64,000 nt of DNA, from positions 1 to 64,000 of the forward strand of contig JANLPY010000421.1 in the NCBI GenBank assembly GCA_031367505.1. The letters are read 5' to 3'. A model generated the notes under the pieces. The model was not told the DNA's origin and ran no database searches. It saw only the letters and a program-made list of their open reading frames with translations. The DNA is from JAKFWF01 sp031367505. GTDB taxonomy: Bacteria; Pseudomonadota; Alphaproteobacteria; Rhizobiales; Hyphomicrobiaceae. Positions 16,475-24,561 of the stretch are shown piece after piece; position 1 is the first letter of the stretch, and each line of letters begins with the position of its first letter. Position numbers and translations under genes: made by a program.

Positions 16475-17791
16475 TTATTTGCCAATGCAGAATCGGCCGA
16501 AGATTTGGCCCAATATTTCTTCCGGATCAATCCGTCCGGTCAGTCTGCCAACCTCGTTTGCTGTAAGGCGTAAGTCTTCAGCGCGGAGTTCCAATTGATT
16601 TTCCGCGCCGGTCAAGAAAGCGTCGATGTGGGTCAATGCACACTGTAAATGGAACCGATGGCGTTCCTGAGTCGGTGCTGGGCCGGTCGACTCGCCTAAA
16701 GCACTCCGGGCCCGATTTGCAATTAATGTGGAAAGCTGATCAATCCCAACGCAGGTCTTGGCTGAGACCATCGCTGCGGCGCCGGCAATGCCCGTTGAAG
16801 CAACGTCGACTTTGTTGACCACGAGCAAGCACCGCTCCGCCGGGATTTCCACCGGTAGCTCGGTGCGCGGCGCCGTCGCATCGACAAGCCAGAGTACCAG
16901 ATCGGCTTGCCTGGCTCGTGCGAGTGTGCGGCGGATACCTTCGCGCTCAATTGCCCCGTCAGCATCCCTAACCCCGGCGGTATCGCTGACGACAACAGCG
17001 ATGCCGCCAAGATCGAGGCGCACTTCGATGATATCGCGCGTGGTCCCGGCTTCTTCTGAAACGATCGCGGCATCGCGTCGGGCAAGGGCGTTGAGCATGC
17101 TCGACTTGCCGGCATTAGGCGCGCCGGCAAGTACGACTTGATAACCGTTGCGCAGGATCTCACCCCGGTTAGCGAGTTGGAGGTGCTGGTCGATGACCGT
17201 CCGAATGGTTCGCACCGTGTCAGTCGCCAGCGAATATGCGTTGCTGGCGACGTCGCCTTCGTCGGCAAAGTCTATTGCCGCTTCGACGAGTGCCTGAGCC
17301 TCGATCGTTTGCCGTCGGAGGCCGTCGTAAAGTTTGGCTAGTGTTCCGCTCGCCTGGTCCAATGCTTGGGCACGTTGCGATTCGGTCTCCGCATCGATGA
17401 GATCGATAAGTCCTTCGGCAGCCGTAAGATCGAGCTTGCCATTGTGGAATGCCCGCCTGGCGAACTCACCCGGTTCGGCCATGCGGCATCCTGGAACTGT
17501 AGCCAACGCAGCCAAGGTCGCAGAAACGACAGCACGCCCCCCGTGGATCTGTAGCTCGGCAATATCTTCGCCGGTCTCGCTCTGCGGTGCTTTGAAGTAG
17601 AGCACCAACGCCTGATCAATCGGTAGTTTGGATTGCGGGTGCCGAACAATCCGCATCCGCGCTTCGCGGTGCGCTGGAACTATGCCGGCCATGCTCTTGA
17701 GGACGTCACGAGCGGCGGGGCCGGATACACGGACGACGGCGACGGCTGCCCTACCATGCGCACTCGACAACGCGAAGATCGTGTCCTGCAT
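16475..17791 (-). CDS. mnmE: tRNA modification GTPase MnmE
   Basis: A folate- and GTP-dependent partner of MnmG, 438 residues. Its N-terminal tetrahydrofolate-binding domain covers about 1-118. A helical domain carries an inserted G domain with P-loop GAPNAGKSS at about 223-231, DTAGV as G3 and NKVD as G4. The C-terminus is FCIGK, with the catalytic cysteine of the CIGK motif. It is the first gene of the leftward mnmE-mnmG-rsmG-parA-parB block; the upstream membrane-protein gene ends only 4 bp before it on the same strand, so the block may extend to it. Confidence 0.96.
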   Translation of the reverse strand: MQDTIFALSSAHGRAAVAVVRVSGPAARDVLKSMAGIVPAHREARMRIVRHPQSKLPIDQALVLYFKAPQSETGEDIAELQIHGGRAVVSATLAALATVPGCRMAEPGEFARRAFHNGKLDLTAAEGLIDLIDAETESQRAQALDQASGTLAKLYDGLRRQTIEAQALVEAAIDFADEGDVASNAYSLATDTVRTIRTVIDQHLQLANRGEILRNGYQVVLAGAPNAGKSSMLNALARRDAAIVSEEAGTTRDIIEVRLDLGGIAVVVSDTAGVRDADGAIEREGIRRTLARARQADLVLWLVDATAPRTELPVEIPAERCLLVVNKVDVASTGIAGAAAMVSAKTCVGIDQLSTLIANRARSALGESTGPAPTQERHRFHLQCALTHIDAFLTGAENQLELRAEDLRLTANEVGRLTGRIDPEEILGQIFGRFCIGK

Positions 17792-17795
17792 CTGT

Positions 17796-19289
17796 TCAGC
17801 GCTTCGGTGGGATGATGCAGTAGTGCAGGACGATGGCTTTGAGTTCTGGCTGGCGCGGCCACTGAAAGCTTTCGGATTTTGGCTGGCAATTTTGAGTCAG
17901 GGGTCGTTGCATGTGGTCGCCCTGCTTATACGTGAACGGCCAGACGACGAGCAGACCGTCGCGGGTGATTCGATCGGCGCTGATCCACGGGGAGCGGCGT
18001 TGTTCCATATCGATGAGGAGTGACGGTGTGTGCTTGGCGGTGAGCGCAACGAGGCCACCTTCCCATGCGTCGCCCGCGACGAGCTTAAGTGGCGTTTTGG
18101 TTTCTGCCTCCCAAAGTGTCTCCAGGCGTTGCGATATTTCGCGCTGCGGCCAAGCTGTCGTGGACGGCCAGTCGCTGTATGTGCCCCATCCCTTGACCCC
18201 GCCGTATATCAACGGGATTGCTACGACGATGGCAGCAACCAAACGGCGCATGCGGTGAGGGTCAATCGTGAAGCCGAATTGCTGTAACCACATGACGGCG
18301 GCCAGACCAAAGTAGCTTCCCATGGGGATGGCCCATAAATCGCGAAGGCGGGTTGAGAACAGCAACGATTGAAGGAGCGCGATCGCGATCGGGCCCAATG
18401 CAAAAAATGCCACGAAGGTCGCGGCATCTCGCGAACCGGGTGTCGCGTGCGTTTCATGTGAAACACTCGTTCGGGTTCTATTTATTGAGAGCGAGAGGGT
18501 GAGCAACAAACCCAAACACATCAGGATCTGCGCCCCCAGAAACGTCAGTAGGTTGGAGCCACCGCGCGCTTTGCCGGCAGCGTGTAGGAACACGGTATGA
18601 TTGAAATCCCGGATCTCGAGTGCAAGCGGCACCATCAAGCCTATGAAAACCAGCACGGCTAACCAGGGGCCGAACGTGAGCAGTTGCTTACGTAGGCGCG
18701 GATCGTAGAGCGCGTAGATCCCAGTCACCAAGAGTAAGATGCCGCCCGAAATCTTGCAGTAGATGACGCCGGCTCCGAACAATCCGACGATGACCCACCA
18801 CATCAACGTTTCATGCCGGCGCGCCTTCCACACCGCCCAGACAAAGGCCGCCCAGAACGGCATCGATGCAATGTTGGAATTGAATTGCGGTGTCAGCCAA
18901 TTGAAATAGGCCAGCGTGCACGGCAGGATCGCGCCTAGCATGGCTGTGCGTTGGTCAGTGACGTCTCGTCCGACCAGATAGACGAAGAGGATCGCCACGG
19001 CGGTACACAGACCCGACATCAGATAGGCCGACCAACCGTAGGCACCGGTTAGCCATTGGCTGGCCGCGAGCATCCAGCCAGCCATGTTCGGATGTTTGTT
19101 GCTGACAAGAATCCAGTCGCGTGCCCACATATAGACTTCGACGGTGTCGACGGGGGGCGCGTAGTGGACCAGGCCCGGAATGACGGTCCAGAGTACCGAT
19201 TGTGCGACGACAAACATCGCGACCTGGGTCGATGACATCGACCACACCGATTGCGCGCTTTGCTCGGCGTTCGAGGTACTAACTGACAT
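17796..19289 (-). CDS. Glycosyltransferase family 39-like membrane protein
   Basis: A 497-residue multi-pass protein with roughly ten hydrophobic segments, resembling the GT39/ArnT/PMT group that transfers sugars from polyprenyl-phosphate donors. The first extracytoplasmic loop has the acidic pair in APPVDTVEVYMWARDW, where the family keeps its catalytic Asp/Glu, followed by NKHPNMAGWMLAASQWL. The C-terminal 120 residues are soluble. The acceptor is unknown; lipid A or another envelope glycan is likely. The gene ends 4 bp before mnmE and contains a parS-like palindrome (18450-18465). Confidence 0.75.
   Translation of the reverse strand: MSVSTSNAEQSAQSVWSMSSTQVAMFVVAQSVLWTVIPGLVHYAPPVDTVEVYMWARDWILVSNKHPNMAGWMLAASQWLTGAYGWSAYLMSGLCTAVAILFVYLVGRDVTDQRTAMLGAILPCTLAYFNWLTPQFNSNIASMPFWAAFVWAVWKARRHETLMWWVIVGLFGAGVIYCKISGGILLLVTGIYALYDPRLRKQLLTFGPWLAVLVFIGLMVPLALEIRDFNHTVFLHAAGKARGGSNLLTFLGAQILMCLGLLLTLSLSINRTRTSVSHETHATPGSRDAATFVAFFALGPIAIALLQSLLFSTRLRDLWAIPMGSYFGLAAVMWLQQFGFTIDPHRMRRLVAAIVVAIPLIYGGVKGWGTYSDWPSTTAWPQREISQRLETLWEAETKTPLKLVAGDAWEGGLVALTAKHTPSLLIDMEQRRSPWISADRITRDGLLVVWPFTYKQGDHMQRPLTQNCQPKSESFQWPRQPELKAIVLHYCIIPPKR
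18450..18465. promoter_or_regulatory. parS-like site inside the GT39-like gene
   Basis: CGTTTCATGTGAAACA differs from the palindromic parS core by one central base (CATGTG for CACGTG). It lies 12 kb from the candidate origin and keeps both GTTTC arms. Confidence 0.7.
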
Positions 19290-19320
19290 TTGACGGTATG
19301 CTCGACAAAATTAGGCGGCA

Positions 19321-20043
19321 CTACGTCCGGCGCGCCTCGGCGACGCAAGTCGCGAGTGAAACACGCTGGTTCCCCGACTTATCAAAGTTGTCTGGTTCGA
19401 GCCAGCGCTGATAGCCGCGCTTGATTGCTGGCCACTCGCTGTCGATGATCGAGAACCACGCCGTGTCGCGGTTGCGGCCACGGTAGATGACGGCCTGGCG
19501 GAAGATGCCTTCGAAGGTGAAACCATATCGTTCGGCTGCAGCTCGCGATGGGAGATTGCAGGCATCGCATTTCCATTCGTAGCGCCGATAGCCGAGCTCA
19601 TCGAAGACGCGAGCCATTAAAAGGAACATGGCTTCGGTAGCGTGCGGTTTGCGCTGCAGGAGTGGCGAGTAATTGATGTGGCCGACTTCAATGACGCCAT
19701 TAGGTGGATCGATCCGCATCAGGCTGGCGATGCCGACAGCTTTCCCGGTCGCTAGATCGATAATGGTATGGAACAGTGGATCGTCTGGCGCGGCGATCGT
19801 GTCGAGCCAGGTGCGATAGTCCTCGATCCGCTCGAATGGACCGTAAGGAAGATAAGTCCAGTTGCGGCCTTCGACGTCGAGCCGGTTGCCAGCGAACAGA
19901 TCAGCCGCGTGCGCTACAGGATCAAGTTTTTCGACGCGGCAGAAGCGGCCGGATATAGGCGTGTAAGATGGGCGCGAACGGGGCGTCCAATTGGGCACGG
20001 GGGCGCCAATCGGTTGGCCCAAGGCATTACGAAACTCTGACAC
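19321..20043 (-). CDS. GNAT-family N-acetyltransferase (RimJ/RimL-like)
   Basis: A 240-residue acetyltransferase with the GNAT fold. The segment SPLLQRKPHATEAMFLLMARVFDELGYRR carries motif A for acetyl-CoA, and EWKCDACNLPSRAAAERYGFTFEGIFRQ forms the RimL-type C-terminal part. Relatives acetylate protein N-termini or small molecules; the substrate here is unknown. The protein also resembles YjdJ/YkkB-type members with an extra N-terminal 40 residues. It lies between rho and the GT39-like gene on the same strand, 83 bp after rho. Confidence 0.85.
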   Translation of the reverse strand: MSEFRNALGQPIGAPVPNWTPRSRPSYTPISGRFCRVEKLDPVAHAADLFAGNRLDVEGRNWTYLPYGPFERIEDYRTWLDTIAAPDDPLFHTIIDLATGKAVGIASLMRIDPPNGVIEVGHINYSPLLQRKPHATEAMFLLMARVFDELGYRRYEWKCDACNLPSRAAAERYGFTFEGIFRQAVIYRGRNRDTAWFSIIDSEWPAIKRGYQRWLEPDNFDKSGNQRVSLATCVAEARRT

Positions 20044-20126
20044 AGCGTACGCCTCACTAAACCATGGACATGACTTTGCGTTAGCACGCCGGGCGAATTC
20101 CGCCCAGCATGCATCACCATCGTGCC

Positions 20127-21392
20127 TTACGTATTCATGCTTTGGAAGAACTCGCCGTTGGTCTTGGTGGAACGCAGCTTGTCGACCAGGAATTCGACCG
20201 CGTCCATCGTACCCATCGGGTTGAGAATGCGGCGAAGGACGTACATCTTCTTGAGCTGGTCGCGAGGAACGAGGAGTTCTTCCTTGCGGGTGCCGGACTT
20301 GGAAATATCGATCGCCGGGAACACGCGCTTGTCGGAGACCTTGCGATCGAGCACGACTTCGCAGTTACCGGTACCCTTGAATTCCTCGAAGATCACTTCG
20401 TCCATGCGGCTGCCGGTTTCGATCAGCGCTGTCGCGATGATGGTCAACGAGCCGCCTTCTTCGATGTTACGAGCCGCACCGAAAAAGCGCTTCGGCCGTT
20501 GCAGCGCGTTACTGTCGACGCCGCCGGTCAAAACCTTACCGGATGATGGCACGACCGTATTGTAAGCGCGTCCGAGGCGGGTAATGGAGTCGAGCAGGAT
20601 CACCACGTCGCGCTTGTGCTCGACGAGACGTTTGGCCTTCTCGATCACCATTTCGGAGACTTGCACGTGCCGGCTTGGAGGTTCGTCGAAGGTCGATGCG
20701 ATCACCTCGCCCTTCACGGTGCGCTGCATATCGGTGACTTCTTCCGGCCGCTCGTCGATCAGCAGCACCATCAAATAGCATTCGGGATGGTTGGTCGAAA
20801 TCGCATGCGCGATGTTCTGCAACAGAACGGTCTTACCAGTACGAGGCTGAGCGACGATGAGTGCACGCTGGCCTTTACCCATCGGCGCGACGATATCAAT
20901 CACGCGCGACGACAGATCCTTGATCGTTGGATCCTCGATTTCCATCTTCAGCCACTGCGTCGGATAGAGCGGCGTCAGGTTGTCGAAGTTGACCTTGTGA
21001 CGCGCGTTCTCGGGATCTTCGAAGTTGATCTGGTTGACCTTGAGGAGGGCGAAATAGCGCTCGCCATCCTTGGGCGAACGGATCTGGCCTTCAACTGTGT
21101 CGCCGGTGCGCAGCGCGAATTTGCGGATTTGGGTCGGCGAAATGTAGATGTCGTCCGGACCGGGTAGATAGTTGGCGTCCGGCGAGCGCAGGAAGCCAAA
21201 GCCATCCTGCAGCACTTCGACGACGCCGATGCCGGTGATTTCAATGTCTTTGGATGCCAGCTGCTTGAGCACGGCGAACATCAGCTCTTGCTTGCGCAAG
21301 GTGCTCGCGTTCTCGACGGCATGCTCATCGGCAAAGGCCATCATCTCGGTGGGGGATTTTGCTTTTAAGTCCTGTAATTTCATTTCAGCCAT
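20127..21392 (-). CDS. rho: Transcription termination factor Rho
   Basis: Hexameric RNA-dependent ATPase that ends transcription at C-rich unstructured RNA, 421 residues, the standard length. It has an N-terminal three-helix domain and an OSB/cold-shock RNA-binding fold (around DGFGFLRSPDANYLPGPDDIYIS). The Walker A loop is in IVAQPRTGKTVLLQ, followed by Walker B and the Q/R loops. The start is ATG at 21390-21392 with GAGGAGGG nearby. The leader on the minus strand is rich in C and U (see 21393-21480). Confidence 0.97.
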   Translation of the reverse strand: MAEMKLQDLKAKSPTEMMAFADEHAVENASTLRKQELMFAVLKQLASKDIEITGIGVVEVLQDGFGFLRSPDANYLPGPDDIYISPTQIRKFALRTGDTVEGQIRSPKDGERYFALLKVNQINFEDPENARHKVNFDNLTPLYPTQWLKMEIEDPTIKDLSSRVIDIVAPMGKGQRALIVAQPRTGKTVLLQNIAHAISTNHPECYLMVLLIDERPEEVTDMQRTVKGEVIASTFDEPPSRHVQVSEMVIEKAKRLVEHKRDVVILLDSITRLGRAYNTVVPSSGKVLTGGVDSNALQRPKRFFGAARNIEEGGSLTIIATALIETGSRMDEVIFEEFKGTGNCEVVLDRKVSDKRVFPAIDISKSGTRKEELLVPRDQLKKMYVLRRILNPMGTMDAVEFLVDKLRSTKTNGEFFQSMNT

Positions 21393-21480
21393 GAGGAGGG
21401 CTCCACGCGGGCTCTGGCGGGTCAGGAGGGGTGAGAGTGGGAGGCCGAGCCGGCAAATTGTATGAGTAGGGCGCAGGGGA
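21393..21480 (-). promoter_or_regulatory. Pyrimidine-rich rho leader, possible rut site
   Basis: Read on the minus strand, the 5' leader of rho contains CTCCCACTCTCACCCCTCC and CTGACCCGCC, long G-poor pyrimidine runs of the kind Rho binds. Rho autoregulates by early termination in its own leader in several bacteria. That this happens here is inferred only from composition. Confidence 0.4.
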
Positions 21481-21742
21481 TGCGCTGACGCGGGTTAGCT
21501 TTATCGGTAGGGCACCGGAAGCATAGTTCGCCAACAGCCTCTCCGCTGTCGGCAACCGCACGCGATACCGCTAGCAGAGTTCGCATTGCGAAGAAAGCGA
21601 AATGTGGCAGATACTTACGTTTGGCAATCGGGAGGGATACTGCGGCAGCGGTTGTTTGGCGATCGGCACCCCTGCGTCAATCCCCCTTGCTCCATCAACT
21701 GCGCGGCGGCACTTTGCGCACATGCAATCGGGGAGGCATCAC
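21393..21742. other. Divergent rho/hydroxyacid dehydrogenase intergenic region
   Basis: A 350-bp region separates the starts of rho and the FMN dehydrogenase gene and must carry both promoters. Apart from the pyrimidine-rich rho leader and the GGGAGG at 21731-21736, no clear motif, repeat or RNA was recognised. Confidence 0.5.
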
Positions 21743-22927
21743 TTGGGCATCGAAACGGCGATCAATTATAACGATCTGGAGCGGTTGGCGCGGCGCAGAC
21801 TGCCTCGAATTATGCACGATTTCATCGAAGGTGGCGTCGATGGCGAGGAGGGGCTGGTGCGAAATCACAGCGCTTTCAGAGATATTCGCTTGGTGCCGAA
21901 ATACATGGTCGACGTCAACAAGATCGATGCGTCCACGACTTTGTTCGGGCGGAAATATGCGCAACCCTATGGCATCGCGCCCACGGGTGCTGCCGGTCTG
22001 TTTCGCCGTGGCGCCGATATGATGCTGGCGCGAGCCGCGCGCGACGCCAACATCCCTTTCATTATGTCGGGGGCCGCCACCGCGACGATCGAAGAGATGG
22101 CGAAGGTCGCGCCCGATCACGGTTGGTATCAGGTCTATCAGGCGAAGGACCGGGGAATCGCCGACGATATGGTCCGTCGTGCCGATAAGGCTGCATGCGC
22201 GGCGATCGTTGTCACCGTCGATGTGCCAGGAATGCCCAAGCGCGAACGCAACTTGCGGAATGGATTTTCGCGGCCGATCAAGCCGACGTTGTCATCGAAA
22301 GTCGAGGCGTTGCGCCATCCGGCTTGGATGTTTGAATACTTCAGTCATACGCGGCATGAGCAAATCGTGCCCAATTGGCAGCCTTACGCACCGGCAGGCT
22401 CCACTCCCGATCAGGTCGCCGATTTCTTCTCGGCGCAGGCGCGCGATGCGACTAGTTGGGAAGATATTGCACGCATCCGCAAATTGTGGCCGCGGGCGAT
22501 GGTGATCAAAGGCATTATGCATCCAGCCGACGCCAAACGGGCGGAAGCGATGGGGGTGGACGGCATCATGGTGTCGAACCACGGTGGCCGTCAGCTCGAT
22601 CGTGCGCCAGCACCGATCGAGGTTCTGCCGGCGATTCGCGATGCCGTCAGCGATAACATGACGCTCATGTTGGATAGCGGCATCAGGCGGGGATCGGATA
22701 TCGTGACCGCGCTATGCCTGGGAGCGAAGTTTGCCTTTGTCGGCCGTTGGACCCTTTATGGTGTGACAGCGGGTGCTGAAGCTGGCGCGCGCCACGCGGT
22801 CGATATGATTGGCAAAGAGGTGGGCTGCGCCATGACGCAGATGGGTGCACCGGATATCCGTACTCTGGGGCCCGATTTCTTGTTTTGGAACTCAATCGAT
22901 AACTTGAAACGCAACCGGTTGCCTTGA
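21743..22927 (+). CDS. FMN-dependent alpha-hydroxyacid dehydrogenase (LldD-like)
   Basis: Oxidises an L-2-hydroxyacid such as lactate or glycolate with FMN, feeding electrons to quinone or oxygen. It has 394 residues from the TTG at 21743-21745, which has GGGAGG six bases upstream. This start gives the family-like opening MGIETAINYNDLERLARRRLP. The active-site His-Arg of VSNHGGRQLD, the FMN-phosphate loop DSGIRRGSDIVTALCLGA and the substrate Arg of RNLRNGF are present. A longer reading from an upstream ATG is possible but lacks family support. The substrate is unknown. Confidence 0.88.
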   Translation: MGIETAINYNDLERLARRRLPRIMHDFIEGGVDGEEGLVRNHSAFRDIRLVPKYMVDVNKIDASTTLFGRKYAQPYGIAPTGAAGLFRRGADMMLARAARDANIPFIMSGAATATIEEMAKVAPDHGWYQVYQAKDRGIADDMVRRADKAACAAIVVTVDVPGMPKRERNLRNGFSRPIKPTLSSKVEALRHPAWMFEYFSHTRHEQIVPNWQPYAPAGSTPDQVADFFSAQARDATSWEDIARIRKLWPRAMVIKGIMHPADAKRAEAMGVDGIMVSNHGGRQLDRAPAPIEVLPAIRDAVSDNMTLMLDSGIRRGSDIVTALCLGAKFAFVGRWTLYGVTAGAEAGARHAVDMIGKEVGCAMTQMGAPDIRTLGPDFLFWNSIDNLKRNRLP

Positions 22928-22951
22928 CTGCGCCCTTTCCTGACAGCGTGG

Positions 22952-23986
22952 CTAACTCTTTGCCCGTCCAGCGACCGCTAACGCACCCAACTCGATCAAG
23001 AGCCGCTCGGCGATAATTTCTTCCAGGTCGCCGCCTCGTCGCGCGGCGAGCTCGGCTCTGGCGATGCGTCCGCGCGCGTCGGCCAGACGATCGGTGGTCC
23101 ACGCTGAACACTGAGCTTGGAATGCGCCCTTCTGCTTGAAGAAGATCGGCGGCCGCAGGCTACGTGTGGCGTCGTCGAACGATCGTCCCTGGTCGATCGC
23201 GGCGCGCACGCGGTGGAGCCGATGGAAATAGCGTTGGATCGCGCCAATGATGACCTGAGCGTTCTCGCCGGCGGCAATTGCGCGGTCGAATTCGGTAACG
23301 GCAATCGCTGTTTTACCGGTGGCGGCGCTTTCGATTATGCGGTCAGTTGTCTGCTCGGATGCATCGCCGACAATTGCTTCGACGTCTTCGACGTCAATCG
23401 TTGCCTTGCCCTGGGCGTACAGGGACAGCTTCTCGATCTCGGCGCGAGATAATGCGCGATCAGCTCCAAGGCGAGCGAGCAGAAGTTGGCGAGCATCTGG
23501 CGTAAGTGTTTGTTTGGCCTCGGATAAGACTTCCCGAATGAGTCGTTCGAGGTCGCCAGCGGTATCAGCGTAACATGCAACAGCCGCGGCCTTTGTGCTC
23601 TTTTCGAACAACGCGCGCATGGCGTCGTCGGCTTTGTAATTGCCACCCTCGACGACCAACCGTCCTGTCATGCCGCCCTCGACGAGGGATTTGAGACTTA
23701 AGGCAGTGACGCGGCGACTAGCCGTGGTGCGGACGATCTTCGGACCGCCGAACATTTGAATGGTCTTGAGTTCGACCACGAGGCGATCTGGGTCGTTCTC
23801 GAGATCTGCATCTTCGATGCGCAGGATCTCGCCTGGCGGGCTCTCCGCTTCAGCCAGTTTCGTCGCGATCATTCGTGCTGTTTCCGACACCATGCCGGGA
23901 TCGGTACCGAACACGAGAATGCTCTCGATGCGCTTATCGATCGACTTCAGGAAGTTGGGCACGTCCGACGATTTCAGCGCAACCAT
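22952..23986 (-). CDS. holA: DNA polymerase III delta subunit
   Basis: The clamp-loader subunit that opens the beta sliding clamp, 344 residues, the typical length. It shows the expected three-domain pattern: an N-terminal degenerate AAA domain (VFGTDPGMVSETARMIATKL near residue 24), a middle domain, and a C-terminal collar domain with QVIIGAIQRYFHRLHRVRAAI. It lies 11 bp after lptE on the same strand; the leuS-lptE-holA order is conserved in Proteobacteria. Confidence 0.93.
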   Translation of the reverse strand: MVALKSSDVPNFLKSIDKRIESILVFGTDPGMVSETARMIATKLAEAESPPGEILRIEDADLENDPDRLVVELKTIQMFGGPKIVRTTASRRVTALSLKSLVEGGMTGRLVVEGGNYKADDAMRALFEKSTKAAAVACYADTAGDLERLIREVLSEAKQTLTPDARQLLLARLGADRALSRAEIEKLSLYAQGKATIDVEDVEAIVGDASEQTTDRIIESAATGKTAIAVTEFDRAIAAGENAQVIIGAIQRYFHRLHRVRAAIDQGRSFDDATRSLRPPIFFKQKGAFQAQCSAWTTDRLADARGRIARAELAARRGGDLEEIIAERLLIELGALAVAGRAKS

Positions 23987-23997
23987 GGCGCGGAACT

Positions 23998-24561
23998 CTA
24001 GCCTTGCGTCGAAAGGAAAGCTGCGAGTCGGCTGCGCATGTCGCTGGCAATCGTCTTGGCCGCCCGGTTCTCCGCGTCTTCGCGGGCGCGGACGTTCGAA
24101 TAGATGTTGGTGTAACGCTCGAAGCCTGCGCGACCGTAGCTTGTACCTTCTAGAATCAACTTCTTATCCGACAGGCGGTACAACTTGAACTTCGCGTCGA
24201 GATTGTAGATTTGGCTCGCAGCCTCACCGTCTGATCGCACGAGTGTCGACACCAGCGATTCACGGATGGCGATGTCTAGTCTATAAAGTGACTCGGCCGG
24301 CAGCGCGCCACCGTTATTTTCGAAAATCAGATCGTTGCGCAGACGCTGACCGACGCGACTAGGAATGGTTGCGATATTGATCTGCGACAGCCGCGTATTT
24401 ACGCTTTCCCCGCCGGCACCAGTGGCATAAAGCGGACGAAAACCACCGCTCTCGCAGCCAGCGAGTGCAAAGCTGAGCAATAGCGCTCCGATGATCGCGC
24501 GCTTTCCCTGCCCCAGAAAACGGATGGGGAGATATGCCGAACGCTGGTCAGACAACGACAT
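23998..24561 (-). CDS. lptE: LPS assembly lipoprotein LptE
   Basis: The outer-membrane lipoprotein plug of the LptD translocon for lipopolysaccharide. It has 187 residues with an N-terminal signal anchor and the lipobox LAGC, with the lipid-bearing Cys near residue 35. The mature part has the family-like GGFRPLYATG and VGQRLRNDLIFENN. Its start overlaps the 3' end of leuS by 14 bp, and holA follows closely. Presence of lptE indicates an LPS-bearing outer membrane. Confidence 0.9.
   Translation of the reverse strand: MSLSDQRSAYLPIRFLGQGKRAIIGALLLSFALAGCESGGFRPLYATGAGGESVNTRLSQINIATIPSRVGQRLRNDLIFENNGGALPAESLYRLDIAIRESLVSTLVRSDGEAASQIYNLDAKFKLYRLSDKKLILEGTSYGRAGFERYTNIYSNVRAREDAENRAAKTIASDMRSRLAAFLSTQG

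Noticed and set aside
16431..16530. Longer N-terminus of mnmG
   Set aside because: It would overlap mnmE and the parS site and add residues not found in the family.
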